From Pseudolabrys sp. (GTDB lineage Bacteria > Pseudomonadota > Alphaproteobacteria > Rhizobiales > Xanthobacteraceae), in assembly GCA_026125895.1 (NCBI GenBank), contig JAHCKG010000011.1, positions 62,001-126,000 on the forward strand: a stretch of 64,000 bases of DNA, in the 5' to 3' direction. Under the pieces are notes generated by a model. The model did no database searches. It saw only the letters and a list, made by a program, of their open reading frames with translations, and was not told where the DNA came from. A program made the position numbers and the translations under genes. Position 1 is the first letter of the stretch. Every line of letters begins with the position of its first letter. This document shows positions 18,608 through 27,860 of this stretch, piece by piece.

Positions 18608-19386
18608 TGCGCGACCCAGCCGCCGTCGATCGAGTAGGCCGAGCCGGTGATCGATGCCGCCGCATCGCTCGACAGGAACACGGCGAGCGCGCCGATGTTC
18701 TCCGGCTTGGTGAACTGATGCATCGGCTGCTTCTCCGACAACAGCGCGATCTCCGCTTCGCGCGGCGATTGGCCCTTGGCCTGCGCGCGGGCGTCGATCT
18801 GCTTCTGCACCAGCGGCGTCAGCACCCAGCCGGGGCAGATGGCGTTGCAGGTAACGCCGTCATTGGCGGCTTCCACAGCCACGACCTTTGTGAGGCCGAC
18901 GATGCCGTGCTTGGCGGCGACGTAAGCCACCTTCTGCGCGCTGGCGACGAGGCCATGCGCCGAGGCGATGTTGATGATGCGGCCCCACTTGCGCTTCTTC
19001 ATGCCCGGCATCGCGGCGCGGATTGAATGAAACGACGACGACAGGTTGATGGCGATGATCGCGTCCCACTTGTCCGCCGGAAAGTCCTCGATATTGGCGA
19101 CGAACTGGATGCCGGCATTGTTGACCAGCACGTCGAGCGAACCGAACTCCTTCTCGGTCGCCGCCACCATGTCGGCGATCTCGGCCGGCTTCGACATGTC
19201 GGCGGCCGAGTACTTCGCCCTGATGCCGAATTCCTTCTCCAGGCCGGCGCGCAGCTTCTCGATCTCCGCCTTGTCGCCGAAGCCGTTGAGCATGATGTTG
19301 GCGCCGTCGGCGGCTAGCGCCCGCGCGGTGGCGAGGCCGATGCCGGAGGTCGAGCCGGTGACGAGTGCGGTTTTGCCTTTGAGCAT
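18604..19386 (-). CDS. bdhA: 3-hydroxybutyrate dehydrogenase
   Basis: Short-chain dehydrogenase of 260 residues. Cofactor motif TGSTSGIG, NNAG, catalytic S...Y..K in SAHGLVASAQKVAYVAAKHG, and the BdhA-typical ICPGWVLTPLVQKQIDARA region that shapes the substrate pocket. It oxidises D-3-hydroxybutyrate to acetoacetate with NAD, the step after PHB depolymerisation. The same window carries phaA, phaB and phaR, so PHB synthesis and breakdown are both represented. Its stop overlaps the patatin gene start. Confidence 0.92.
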   Translation of the reverse strand: MLKGKTALVTGSTSGIGLATARALAADGANIMLNGFGDKAEIEKLRAGLEKEFGIRAKYSAADMSKPAEIADMVAATEKEFGSLDVLVNNAGIQFVANIEDFPADKWDAIIAINLSSSFHSIRAAMPGMKKRKWGRIINIASAHGLVASAQKVAYVAAKHGIVGLTKVVAVEAANDGVTCNAICPGWVLTPLVQKQIDARAQAKGQSPREAEIALLSEKQPMHQFTKPENIGALAVFLSSDAAASITGSAYSIDGGWVAQ

Positions 19387-19477
19387 GGGAAGTCCTCGTG
19401 AACGTTGCGGGCCGCGTGCGGACCTTGAAGGGGCAGGTTCGACAATTCGGAGGCGGTCGGGAACCTGCCCCTATTTT

Positions 19478-19492
19478 TATTGCATCGCAATA
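19478..19492. promoter_or_regulatory. palindrome between bdhA and the Zur-type gene
   Basis: TATTGC-ATC-GCAATA is a perfect inverted repeat with a 3-nt centre in an AT-rich patch, 90 bp from both divergent starts. It could be an operator for the Fur-family protein or another regulator; it does not match a standard Fur/Zur box. Confidence 0.3.
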
Positions 19493-19581
19493 TATATGTT
19501 TGTGACGCGCGCGTTTGAGCCCGGTTCGGGTTAGACTTGAGTCGGATCAGACGTGCGTCGGATGTCCGGTGGGAAGGTATC

Positions 19582-20097
19582 GTGGGAAAGGTTACGGCCA
19601 AGAAGCCGCATACGCACAATGTGTTTCCGACGCCCGATCACGATCATGATCGCTGCGCGGCGGATGCCATCGCGCATGCCGAAGCGGTCTGCGCCGCGCA
19701 CAAGGAGCGGCTGACGCCGATCCGCCGCCGCGTGCTCGAGGCGTTGCTCGCCAGCCATGCGCCGCTCGGCGCCTATGAGCTGATCGACCGCCTGGCCGAC
19801 GGCAGCGAGGGCGGCCGCCCGGCGCCGATCACGATTTACCGCGCCCTCGATTTCCTGCGCGAGCAGGGGCTCGTGCACCGCATCGAGAGCCGCAACGCCT
19901 TCATCGCCTGCGTGCACAACCACGAAAGCGCCGATCCGGTGGTGTTCCTGATCTGCGAGAGCTGCGGCGCCGTCGGCGAGGCGACCGGCGCGGCCATCGC
20001 CGAGTCAATCCGCAATGCCTCACGCTCCGCCGGCTTCGTGCCGAAGACGCCGGTGATCGAGATTTCCGGTACCTGCGCGCATTGCCGCTCTGCCTGA
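19582..20097 (+). CDS. zur: Fur-family transcriptional regulator, Zur type
   Basis: 171 residues. Winged-helix core LTPIRRRVLEALLASHAPLGAYELIDRL, PAPITIYRALDFL (DNA-reading helix) and VHRIESRNAFIAC, then two Cys-x2-Cys zinc sites (CESCG and CAHC). The N-terminal H-rich stretch (HTHNVFPTPDHDHDR) and shape fit Zur, which represses zinc uptake genes when zinc is replete. I chose the GTG at 19582, four bases after GGGAAGG, over the TTG at 19537. No znu transporter genes are nearby. Confidence 0.88.
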   Translation: MGKVTAKKPHTHNVFPTPDHDHDRCAADAIAHAEAVCAAHKERLTPIRRRVLEALLASHAPLGAYELIDRLADGSEGGRPAPITIYRALDFLREQGLVHRIESRNAFIACVHNHESADPVVFLICESCGAVGEATGAAIAESIRNASRSAGFVPKTPVIEISGTCAHCRSA

Positions 20098-20136
20098 GCG
20101 CACGGTTGGCGAACGGCGTCTCAGCCGTTAAACACT

Positions 20137-20219
20137 GTCATCGCCCGCGAAAGCGGGCGATCCAGTAATCGCGGACAATGGTCGAGTTTACTGGATGCCC
20201 CGCTTTCGCGGGGCATGAC
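20137..20219. repeat. dispersed intergenic palindrome
   Basis: GTCATCGCCCGCGAAAGCGGGCGATCCAGTAA and its inverted partner TTACTGGATGCCCCGCTTTCGCGGGGCATGAC occupy the gap before the DMT transporter. Confidence 0.75.
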
Positions 20220-20248
20220 AATTTTGTTGGCCGGGAATTTCCAGCACC

Positions 20249-21181
20249 ATGTCGTCGCCCGCTCCGTCCGAGCCTGTGCCGCCGCCTGTTCATCATCACA
20301 CCACGCGGCCGCTCGATGCCACCGTCGCGGCGGTCATCGTGCTCTTGTGTCTGTCCTGGGGCTTCAACCAGGTCGCGGTGAAACTGGCGATCCACGACAT
20401 TCCGCCGCTGCTGCAGGGCGCGCTGCGGTCGGCGATCGCCACCGTGCTGATCGTCGGCTGGTGCATCGTGCGCCGCATCCCGCTGTTCGAGCGCGACGGC
20501 ACGCTGACGGCCGGCCTCATCGTCGGCGTGCTGTTCAGCGCCGAGTTCGTTCTGATCTATCAAGGCCTCGCCTTCACCACGGCGACGCGCGCCTCGGTGT
20601 TTCTTTATCTGGCGCCTTTCTTCGTCGTCGCCGGCACGCGCATCTTCCTCCCCGCCGACCGCTTCCGCGCCTCGCAATGGCTCGGCCTCACCTTGTCCTT
20701 TGCCGGCATGATCGTCGCCTTCGGCGTGCCGACGCCGGCGCTCGATCCGCGGCAGACGCTCGGCGACCTGATGCTGGTCGCCGCCGCCGTCTTCTGGGCG
20801 GCTTCGACGCTCGCCATCAAGGCCAGCCGGCTCAATTCCATCTCGCCGGAAAAGGTGATGCTGTATCAGCTCGTCGTCTCCGTGCCGCTGATGGCGCTGG
20901 CCGCCTCGATCGCGGGCGAGCGCATGACCCGCTGGCCGGACACCCAGGCGCTGGCCTGGCTCGGCTATCAGTCGGTCTGGATCGTGGCGGTGACCTTCGT
21001 CATCTGGTTCGCCATCATCAAGAAGTACTCGGCGAGCCGGGTTTCGGCCTTCACCTTCCTGACGCCTTTGTTTGGCGTCGCCGCGGGCCATTTCGTCATG
21101 AACGACCCGCTGACTTTGGCCTTTCTCGCCGCCGTGGCCTTCGTCGCCGGCGGCCTCGTGCTGGTAAACCGGCCAAAATAG
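20249..21181 (+). CDS. DMT-superfamily (EamA) transporter
   Basis: 310 residues with about ten membrane helices in two EamA repeats (TVAAVIVLLCLSWGFNQVAV; LGDLMLVAAAVFWAASTLAI). EamA proteins export or import small metabolites such as amino acids; the substrate is unknown. The gene stands alone between a repeat and ispG. Confidence 0.9.
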   Translation: MSSPAPSEPVPPPVHHHTTRPLDATVAAVIVLLCLSWGFNQVAVKLAIHDIPPLLQGALRSAIATVLIVGWCIVRRIPLFERDGTLTAGLIVGVLFSAEFVLIYQGLAFTTATRASVFLYLAPFFVVAGTRIFLPADRFRASQWLGLTLSFAGMIVAFGVPTPALDPRQTLGDLMLVAAAVFWAASTLAIKASRLNSISPEKVMLYQLVVSVPLMALAASIAGERMTRWPDTQALAWLGYQSVWIVAVTFVIWFAIIKKYSASRVSAFTFLTPLFGVAAGHFVMNDPLTLAFLAAVAFVAGGLVLVNRPK

Positions 21182-21246
21182 GCCCTTCCGCCTCGCGTTG
21201 ACGGTGCCATATTTGTCTGGCACTCCGGTGCGATCAGGACAGAGAT

Positions 21247-22485
21247 ATGAGCCTTTCCGCCCGTCATAAAACCGTTGCAGTCGATGTCGCCGGCGTCACC
21301 GTCGGTGGCGGCGCGCCGATCGTCGTGCAGTCGATGACCAACACCGACACCGCGGATATCGAGGGCACCGCGCGGCAGATCGCGGCGCTGGCGAGAGCCG
21401 GTTCCGAACTGGTGCGCATCACGGTCGATCGCGACGAAGCGGCGGCCGCGGTGCCGAAGATCAAGGACCGCCTCGCGGTACTGGGCGTGCGCGTGCCGAT
21501 CGTCGGCGACTTCCACTACAACGGCCACACGCTGCTCAACGACTTCCCCGGCTGCGCCGAGGCGCTCGACAAGTACCGCATCAACCCGGGCAATGTCGGC
21601 TTCAAGAACAAGCGCGATCCGCAATTCACCCAGATTGTCGAGATGGCGATCAGGCACGGCAAGCCGGTGCGCATCGGCGTCAACTGGGGTTCGCTCGATC
21701 AGGAGCTGCTCACCAAGTTGATGGACGAGAACTCGCAGTCGGCCAATCCGATCGATGCCCGCGCGGTGACGCACGAGGCCATGGTGCAGTCGGCGCTGCT
21801 GTCGGCGGCGCGCGCCGAGGAGATCGGCCTACCTAAGAACCGCATCATCCTGTCGGCCAAGGTCTCCGCGGTGCAGGACCTGATTGCGGTTTACACCGAG
21901 CTCGCGCGCCGCTCCGATTATGCGCTGCATCTCGGCCTCACCGAAGCCGGCATGGGCACCAAGGGCATCGTCGCCTCGGCGGCGTCGATGGGCGTGCTGC
22001 TGCAACAGGGCATCGGCGACACCATCCGTATTTCGCTCACGCCCGAGCCGGGCGGCGACCGCACCCGCGAAGTGCAGGTCGGGCAGGAACTGTTGCAGAC
22101 CATGGGCCTGCGCACCTTCGTGCCTTTGGTCGCGGCCTGTCCCGGCTGCGGCCGCACCACATCGACGACGTTCCAGGAACTGGCGTCCGACATCCAGGGC
22201 TTCATCCGAACCTCGATGCCGGAGTGGAAGACGCGCTATCCCGGCGTCGAGACGCTCAACGTCGCGGTCATGGGTTGCATCGTCAACGGCCCGGGCGAGA
22301 GCAAGCATGCCGACATCGGCATCTCGTTGCCCGGCACCGGCGAGCAGCCGACCGCGCCGGTCTTCATCGACGGCAAGAAGGCCGCGACCTTGCGTGGTGC
22401 GACACTGAGCGCCGACTTCAAGCAGATGGTGATCGACTATATCGAACGCCGCTGGGGCACCGGCTCGCGCACCGCGGCCGAGTAA
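21247..22485 (+). CDS. ispG: 4-hydroxy-3-methylbut-2-en-1-yl diphosphate synthase
   Basis: 412 residues; reduces ME-cPP to HMBPP in the MEP isoprenoid pathway, drawing electrons from flavodoxin or ferredoxin. N-terminal [15 protein letters not shown] barrel motif; [4Fe-4S] ligands in [17 protein letters not shown] and [16 protein letters not shown], with the family glutamate in the latter. Together with ispA (23808-24731) it places isoprenoid precursor synthesis in this region. The start ATG is preceded by GACAGAG. Confidence 0.97.
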   Translation: MSLSARHKTVAVDVAGVTVGGGAPIVVQSMTNTDTADIEGTARQIAALARAGSELVRITVDRDEAAAAVPKIKDRLAVLGVRVPIVGDFHYNGHTLLNDFPGCAEALDKYRINPGNVGFKNKRDPQFTQIVEMAIRHGKPVRIGVNWGSLDQELLTKLMDENSQSANPIDARAVTHEAMVQSALLSAARAEEIGLPKNRIILSAKVSAVQDLIAVYTELARRSDYALHLGLTEAGMGTKGIVASAASMGVLLQQGIGDTIRISLTPEPGGDRTREVQVGQELLQTMGLRTFVPLVAACPGCGRTTSTTFQELASDIQGFIRTSMPEWKTRYPGVETLNVAVMGCIVNGPGESKHADIGISLPGTGEQPTAPVFIDGKKAATLRGATLSADFKQMVIDYIERRWGTGSRTAAE

Positions 22486-22511
22486 AGCCCGCTTTTGTCG
22501 AAAGAACGCGC

Positions 22512-22937
22512 GTGAAAGCCAAATTCGTCCTGCTGACCTTCCTGGCGTTCGGCGTGCTCATGGTCGGCCTGACGATCTACTACGCCGCGACCATCGACCG
22601 CGCGCAGCGGGACATCGCCACCGTCGTGGCGCCGGACGGCCGTTACAAGGCGGTGCGGATGCGCGTTTACGGCGACAAGCCCGAGCCGTTCTGCGTCGAT
22701 ACGATCGCCATCTATCTCTCGCTCTATCCGGAGAGCTTCGTCTCGTCCAAGCGCGCCTACGAAGTCTATGGCGGGCCCTGCGCCACGCCCTACAAGGACG
22801 CGCCGTTGCCGAAGATCGAATGGACCAGCAACAAGGCGGTGCGCATTACCTATGCGGCGCCCGCCGACAAGCCGCCGCGCAAGCGCGACGAGGACGCCTC
22901 GTTGTACGTCGATATCGAGTGGGTCAAGGCGAATTGA
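22512..22937 (+). CDS. hypothetical protein with N-terminal membrane anchor
   Basis: 141 residues from a GTG start. One hydrophobic segment at ~4-24 (FVLLTFLAFGVLMVGLTIYY), then a soluble domain of about 115 residues with three cysteines and no motif I recognise. Probably anchored with the domain in the periplasm. It lies 26 bp after ispG and may share its transcript. Function unknown. Confidence 0.65.
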   Translation: MKAKFVLLTFLAFGVLMVGLTIYYAATIDRAQRDIATVVAPDGRYKAVRMRVYGDKPEPFCVDTIAIYLSLYPESFVSSKRAYEVYGGPCATPYKDAPLPKIEWTSNKAVRITYAAPADKPPRKRDEDASLYVDIEWVKAN

Positions 22938-22946
22938 GCGCTCTTC

Positions 22947-23077
22947 ACCCTCCCCTGGAGGGGGAGGGTCGCGAGCGATAGCGAGCGGGGTGGGGTGAAA
23001 GCTTCGTCTCCAGTCACCCCACCCCGACCGCATTCGCTCCGCTCATGCAGTCGACCCTCCCCCTCCAGGGGAGGGTG
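22947..23077. repeat. dispersed intergenic palindrome (CTCCCC... type)
   Basis: ACCCTCCCCTGGAGGGGGAGGGT...GCGAGCGGGGTGGGGTG pairs with CACCCCACCCCG...GACCCTCCCCCTCCAGGGGAGGGT. Fills the gap between convergent genes. Confidence 0.75.
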
Positions 23078-23108
23078 GATACCGGGAATGACAAAGCCTG
23101 AACTCTGT

Positions 23109-23783
23109 TCAGATCAAATTCGCAACCACGTTCACCGTCAGCGCCAGCACGACGAGATTGAAGAAGAACGACAGCACGCCGTGCATCGACGCCATGCGGC
23201 GCATCACCTTGGACGTGATCTGCACGTCGGACACCTGTGACGTCATGCCGATGACCAGCGAGAAATAAAGGAAGTCGCTGTAGTCGGGCGCCTTGTCGCC
23301 GGGGAAGTCGAGCCCGCCGATCATGTCGTCGCGGCCCTTGCCGTAATATTCGTGCGCGTAGTGAAACGCGAAGATCGTGTGCACGAAGCTCCACGACAGG
23401 ATGATCGTCAGAATGGTGAGTGCCACGGCAAGCGGCGCGTTGCCCTGCTTGGCGCCGACCAGCGCGAAGACCACGGCGACCAGGCTGGCGAAGGTGGCGA
23501 TGATCGACAGCACCAGGATGGTGAAGCCGCCCTCGTCCTGTTCGGCGGCGCGCTTGCGGATGTCCTTGACGCCGTAGCGCCTCCGGAAGCGCGCGGCGAG
23601 CGCGAGATAGACGATCAGCCCGACGTCCCAGCCGGCCAGCACGCGCGCGATGACGTCGAGCTTGAACGCCATCAGCGCCAGTCCGCAGGCGAGGCCAGCG
23701 GCGACGGCGATGACCAGTTTCAAATGCGCGTGCGCGATGCGCACCGGCATGGACGGGATCGAGGCAGGTTTGGCTTTGGCCAT
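23109..23783 (-). CDS. DUF1345 family membrane protein
   Basis: 224 residues with five or six membrane helices, for example LKLVIAVAAGLACGLALMAF. DUF1345 features visible are FHYAHEYY, the DFLYFSLVIGMTSQVSDVQI segment and the C-terminal FFFNLVVLALTVNVVANLI. No function is established for the family. It is 24 bp downstream of ispA on the same strand, so it probably belongs to that transcript. Confidence 0.85.
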   Translation of the reverse strand: MAKAKPASIPSMPVRIAHAHLKLVIAVAAGLACGLALMAFKLDVIARVLAGWDVGLIVYLALAARFRRRYGVKDIRKRAAEQDEGGFTILVLSIIATFASLVAVVFALVGAKQGNAPLAVALTILTIILSWSFVHTIFAFHYAHEYYGKGRDDMIGGLDFPGDKAPDYSDFLYFSLVIGMTSQVSDVQITSKVMRRMASMHGVLSFFFNLVVLALTVNVVANLI

Positions 23784-23807
23784 GAGGTCGCTTTGCGGCT
23801 GCGGCGT

Positions 23808-24731
23808 TCAGTTCCGCCGTTCGGCGACGAAGCGCGCGGCGTCGCGCAGAGTATCCGCCTTCGCCCCGAAAGGCGCCAGCGCGCCGTCGGCGGCATCGAT
23901 CAAAGCTTCGAGTTTGGCGCGCGCGCCGGCGACGCCAAGCGCTGCGACAAGGGTCGCCTTGCCGGCGTCGGCATCCTTGTGGGCCGCTTTGCCGAGCGTC
24001 GCCGCGTCGCCTTCGACGTCGAGCAGATCGTCGGCGATCTGGAAGGCTTCGCCGATCGCGGCGCCGTACCGTTCCATGGCAGCGAGATGCCCGGCATCGG
24101 CCTGACCCAGGAGTGCGCCGGCGCGGCAGGCAAAGCGTAGCAGCGCGCCAGTCTTCATCGCCTGCAAGGTGACGATTTCTTTCTCGCTCAAGGCGCGCTT
24201 TTCCGCGAAGCGGCCTTCGGCCGACAGATCGAGCATCTGTCCGCCGGCCATGCCGCCGAGGCCGGAAGCACGGGCCAGTTCCCTGACGAGCGCGATGCGC
24301 ACCTTGGCGTCGGCGTGGACCTCGTCGCGGGCGAGAATGTCGAAAGCGAGCGTCAGCAGCGCATCGCCGGCGAGGATCGCGGTGGCATCGTCGAAGGCCT
24401 TGTGCACGGTCGGGCGGCCGCGGCGCAGGTCGTCATTGTCCATCGCCGGCAGGTCGTCGTGCACCAGCGAATAACAGTGCAGCAGTTCGAGCGCGCAGCC
24501 GGCGAGCAGGGCGCCGTCGCGAGGTGCGCCGAACAAAGTCGCGCTTTCGACCAGCAGGAACGGCCGCAGTCTCTTGCCGCCGCCGAGCGCGGCGTGGCGC
24601 ATGGCGGCGACGAGGCGCTCCGGCCGCGCCGTTTCGCCGGGCAGCGGTGTGCCATCGAGCAGCCGCGCGAGCAGCGCTTCGGTGTCGGCGGCGACGGCGT
24701 TGAGACGGTCGGTGAAGGACGGGGAACCCAT
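23808..24731 (-). CDS. ispA: farnesyl (polyprenyl) diphosphate synthase
   Basis: 307 residues of the trans-isoprenyl diphosphate synthase fold. First aspartate-rich motif DDLPAMDNDDLRRG, second QIADDLLDVEGD, plus GGKRLRPFLL for the substrate pocket and GDALLTLAF between. Makes farnesyl diphosphate from IPP and DMAPP/GPP for ubiquinone and bactoprenol. It is not next to dxs or xseB, the usual alphaproteobacterial neighbours. It is divergent from mtgA, which uses the bactoprenol-linked product further along. Confidence 0.93.
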   Translation of the reverse strand: MGSPSFTDRLNAVAADTEALLARLLDGTPLPGETARPERLVAAMRHAALGGGKRLRPFLLVESATLFGAPRDGALLAGCALELLHCYSLVHDDLPAMDNDDLRRGRPTVHKAFDDATAILAGDALLTLAFDILARDEVHADAKVRIALVRELARASGLGGMAGGQMLDLSAEGRFAEKRALSEKEIVTLQAMKTGALLRFACRAGALLGQADAGHLAAMERYGAAIGEAFQIADDLLDVEGDAATLGKAAHKDADAGKATLVAALGVAGARAKLEALIDAADGALAPFGAKADTLRDAARFVAERRN

Positions 24732-24810
24732 GGCGTCTTGTTAGCCTCGACCTCGCCGCGTCGGCAACCCGAGGCCGCATTCCGCCGGCCGATGGGTTAC
24801 ACTGACGGCC

Positions 24811-25542
24811 GTGATCAGCCGTTCGGACTTCCTGCCCTCATTGAAACCCGGCTTTGCCCGCCGCAAGCGGTCGGCCTGGCGCACGTCGCTTTACGCGGTG
24901 CTGGTGGTGCTGGCGCTGCCTTATGTGCTGACGCCGCTCTACGCCGTGGTTAATCCGCCCTCGACCTTGATGCTGTGGCGGACCGTGACCGGGCAGCGGG
25001 TGGTCCAGACCTGGGTGCCGCTGTCGAAAATCGACCCGGATCTGGCGCTTTCGGTCATCGTCGCCGAGGACGGCCGGTTTTGCAGCCATTTCGGCGTCGA
25101 TTTCACGGAAATCCAGAACGCCATCGACGACGCCGACGGCCTCGAAGACATGCGCGGCGGCTCCACCATCACCCAGCAGGCGGTCAAGAACCTGTTCCTG
25201 TGGCAGGGCCGCAGTTACGTGCGCAAGGCGCTGGAACTGCCGCTGGCGCTGTGGTTCGACCTGGTGCTGTCGAAACGGCGGATCCTGGAAATCTACCTGA
25301 ACATCGCGGAATTGGGCCCCGACGGCGAATTCGGCGCCGAAGCGGCGGCGAAACGGTCCTTCGGGCGGTCGGCGGCGAGCCTCGGGCGCTATCAGGCGGC
25401 ACTGCTGGCGGCCTCGCTGCCCAATCCGGTGACCCGGGATACGAAGCGCCCGGGGCCGGGTTTGCGGCGGCTGGCGGGCCTCTACGAGCGCCGGGCGGCC
25501 CGCACGGGCGAGGCGGCGGCCTGCCTGCACCTGCGCCGCTAA
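24811..25542 (+). CDS. mtgA: monofunctional biosynthetic peptidoglycan transglycosylase
   Basis: 243 residues. One membrane anchor (~22-45), then the glycosyltransferase-51 domain: SVIVAEDGRFCSHFGVDF with the catalytic glutamate in VAEDGRF, RGGSTITQQAVKNLFLW, and KRRILEIYLNIAELG. Polymerises lipid II glycan strands without a transpeptidase domain. Start GTG 24811. Expected position next to rpmF in this group. Confidence 0.95.
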   Translation: MISRSDFLPSLKPGFARRKRSAWRTSLYAVLVVLALPYVLTPLYAVVNPPSTLMLWRTVTGQRVVQTWVPLSKIDPDLALSVIVAEDGRFCSHFGVDFTEIQNAIDDADGLEDMRGGSTITQQAVKNLFLWQGRSYVRKALELPLALWFDLVLSKRRILEIYLNIAELGPDGEFGAEAAAKRSFGRSAASLGRYQAALLAASLPNPVTRDTKRPGPGLRRLAGLYERRAARTGEAAACLHLRR

Positions 25543-25633
25543 ATCCGGGCTTTAGGGGCTGGCTTTGGCGCCTTTCATCCTCTATAAGCCCCGCTCCAAA
25601 CCGACATTTCGCGCCTATCAGGAGTTCAACCCC

Positions 25634-25819
25634 ATGGCTGTGCCGAAAAGAAAAACGTCGCCGTCGCGCCGCGGCATGCGTCGTTCGGCCGATGCTTTGA
25701 AGCAGCCGACCTACGTCGAAGACAAGGATTCCGGCGAGCTGCGCCGTCCGCATCACATCGATCTGAAGACCGGCATGTATCGCGGCCGTCAGGTCCTCAA
25801 GGCGAAGACCGAGGCGTAA
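25634..25819 (+). CDS. rpmF: 50S ribosomal protein L32
   Basis: 61 residues, family length. [20 protein letters not shown] and [20 protein letters not shown] are the alphaproteobacterial L32 signatures; it lacks the zinc cysteines of some L32 forms. A TATAAG hexamer lies about 46 bp before the ATG. Part of the large ribosomal subunit. Confidence 0.98.
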   Translation: MAVPKRKTSPSRRGMRRSADALKQPTYVEDKDSGELRRPHHIDLKTGMYRGRQVLKAKTEA

Positions 25820-25851
25820 GTCGCCTGACGAGGCGGAGGGAAAGCTGGCTC

Positions 25852-26262
25852 ATGTACATGCTCGGCTTTCCCCTGCTTTTGGTCCCCTTTGCGATCTACA
25901 ACATCATTGCCTTTCTCTGGGCCGGCGTGAGCTGGTCGGGAACGGTGTCGTCCGTGCATCTGGTCTCGGGCGGCGAATGGGCCATGTCGGCCGGTGATGT
26001 GCTGATCGCGGTTTCGCTCATCTTCCTGTTTGCCGAAATCGTGAAATCGACGCGCATCGGCACCCGCGCCGTGCTCGATCACGCGCTGTCGCTGCTGCTG
26101 TTTCTCGCGATGCTCGTCGAATTCCTGCTCGTGGCCCAGGCCGCGACCTCGACGTTTTTCCTTCTGATGGTGATCAGCTTCGTCGATGTGCTGGCCGGCT
26201 TTGCCGTGACTTTGCGTACGGCGCAACGCGATCTCACCGTCGAAAATCTCCCCTCGACCTGA
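25852..26262 (+). CDS. conserved membrane protein, function unknown
   Basis: 136 residues with four hydrophobic segments (~4-24, 50-66, 75-98, 102-120), probably a four-helix membrane protein with the C-terminus in the cytoplasm. No catalytic motif seen. GGGAAAG lies eight bases before the ATG. Between rpmF and the gamma-glutamyltransferase gene, with gaps of 32 and 11 bp, so likely one transcript. Confidence 0.7.
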   Translation: MYMLGFPLLLVPFAIYNIIAFLWAGVSWSGTVSSVHLVSGGEWAMSAGDVLIAVSLIFLFAEIVKSTRIGTRAVLDHALSLLLFLAMLVEFLLVAQAATSTFFLLMVISFVDVLAGFAVTLRTAQRDLTVENLPST

Positions 26263-26273
26263 GCGGATTTCCC

Positions 26274-27854
26274 ATGTCCCGAGATTTTCAATTGCCCGGC
26301 CGCTCGCCGGTCATCGCCTGCGACGGCATGGCGGCGACCTCCCATCCGCTGGCGAGCCTCGCCGCCGTTGACATGCTGCGCGACGGCGGCACCGCCGCCG
26401 ATGCCGCGGTTGCCGCTTGTGCCACACTTTGCGTGGTCGAGCCGCACATGACCGGCATCGGCGGCGACTGCTACGCGCTGGTGTCGAAGCCCGGCAAACC
26501 GGTGTGGGGCTATAACGGCTCCGGCCGCGCCGGTGGCAAGGCGTCGGGCGAGGCGCTGCGCTCGCAGGGCCTCAAGGAAATCGGCGACTCCATCCACGCC
26601 GTCACCGTGCCGGGCGCGCTCGATGCCTGGGACGCGACGCTCAAGGCCCATGGCCGCTTCGGCCTCGACCGCGTCCTGCAACGCGCCATCCATTACGCCG
26701 AGAACGGCTGGCCGGTGGCCGCAAAAGTCGCCTGGGACTGGAACCGCTACACCGCCAAGCTGGCGAAGGATGCCGGCGCGACCAAACATTATCTTTTCAA
26801 CGGCCTGGCGCCGAAGGAAGGCGACGTCGTCAAGTCGCCGGCGCTCGGCCAGACCTTGCGCACGCTGGGGGCCAAGGGGGCGCGCGCCTTTTACGAAGGC
26901 GAACTCGCCGACGACATGGCGAAGACGCTTGGATCCAAGGGCTCGTTCCTCACCGCCGAGGATTTCAACGCGCATCGCGGCAACGCGGTCGAGCCGGTCT
27001 CCACCAACTATCGCGGCCTCGACCTCGTTGAGATCCCGCCGAACGGTCAGGGCATCGTCGCCCTGATCATGCTCAACATCCTCGAGACCTTCGACATCAA
27101 GTCGCTCGATCCCTGGGGCCCGGAGCGTTTCCATCTCCAGCTCGAGGCGGCGCGGCTCGGTTACGCCGTGCGCGACGCGCACCTCGCCGACATCGAGCAC
27201 ATGAAACACAGCGTCGCCGACCTGATCGACAAGGGCTTTGCCAAGAAGCTCGCGGCCAAGATCGACCTCAACACGCGCGCCGTCTTCCCCGACGCGCCGA
27301 CGCCAGGCGGCGACACCGTCTACCTGTCGGTGGTGGACAAGGACCGCATGGCTGTGTCCTTCATCAACTCGCTCTATTCGGCTTTCGGCCTCGGCGTCTG
27401 CACCGAGAAATCGGGCATCATGCTGACCAACCGCGGCGCCTGCTTCACGCTCGAGCCGGGGCACGTCAACACGTTCGGCCCGAACAAGCGGCCGATGCAC
27501 ACCATCATCCCCGGCATGACCATGAAGGACGGCCGCTGCGACATGAGCTTCGGCGTCATGGGCGGCGGCTATCAGCCGATGGGTCACGCGCAGATCGTCA
27601 TGAACATGCTCGACTACGGCATGGATGTGCAGCGGGCGATCGACTTCCCGCGCTTCATGTTCGAGGACGGCAAGGTGCTCGTCGAGCGCGGCACGCCGCA
27701 GAAGACCCTCGACGGCCTCAAGGCGCGCGGCCACGTCATCGCCGAGCCGCTCAATCCATGGGGCGGCGGGCAGACGGTGAAGATCGACTGGGATCGCGGC
27801 GTGCTGATCGGCGGCTCCGAGCCGCGCAAGGACGGCCTCGCGCTCGGCTACTGA
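26274..27854 (+). CDS. gamma-glutamyltransferase family protein
   Basis: 526 residues of the Ntn-hydrolase GGT family. N-terminal AATSHPLASLAAVDMLRDGG and VEPHMTGIGGDCY, the nucleophile T348 in GGDTVYLSVVD at the self-cleavage site, and C-terminal GVMGGGYQPMGHAQIVMNM. GGTs cleave gamma-glutamyl bonds such as in glutathione. No signal peptide is visible, unlike classical periplasmic Ggt, so a cytoplasmic member (for example acting on gamma-glutamyl or acyl intermediates) is equally possible. Confidence 0.9.
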   Translation: MSRDFQLPGRSPVIACDGMAATSHPLASLAAVDMLRDGGTAADAAVAACATLCVVEPHMTGIGGDCYALVSKPGKPVWGYNGSGRAGGKASGEALRSQGLKEIGDSIHAVTVPGALDAWDATLKAHGRFGLDRVLQRAIHYAENGWPVAAKVAWDWNRYTAKLAKDAGATKHYLFNGLAPKEGDVVKSPALGQTLRTLGAKGARAFYEGELADDMAKTLGSKGSFLTAEDFNAHRGNAVEPVSTNYRGLDLVEIPPNGQGIVALIMLNILETFDIKSLDPWGPERFHLQLEAARLGYAVRDAHLADIEHMKHSVADLIDKGFAKKLAAKIDLNTRAVFPDAPTPGGDTVYLSVVDKDRMAVSFINSLYSAFGLGVCTEKSGIMLTNRGACFTLEPGHVNTFGPNKRPMHTIIPGMTMKDGRCDMSFGVMGGGYQPMGHAQIVMNMLDYGMDVQRAIDFPRFMFEDGKVLVERGTPQKTLDGLKARGHVIAEPLNPWGGGQTVKIDWDRGVLIGGSEPRKDGLALGY

Positions 27855-27860
27855 CAGGCC

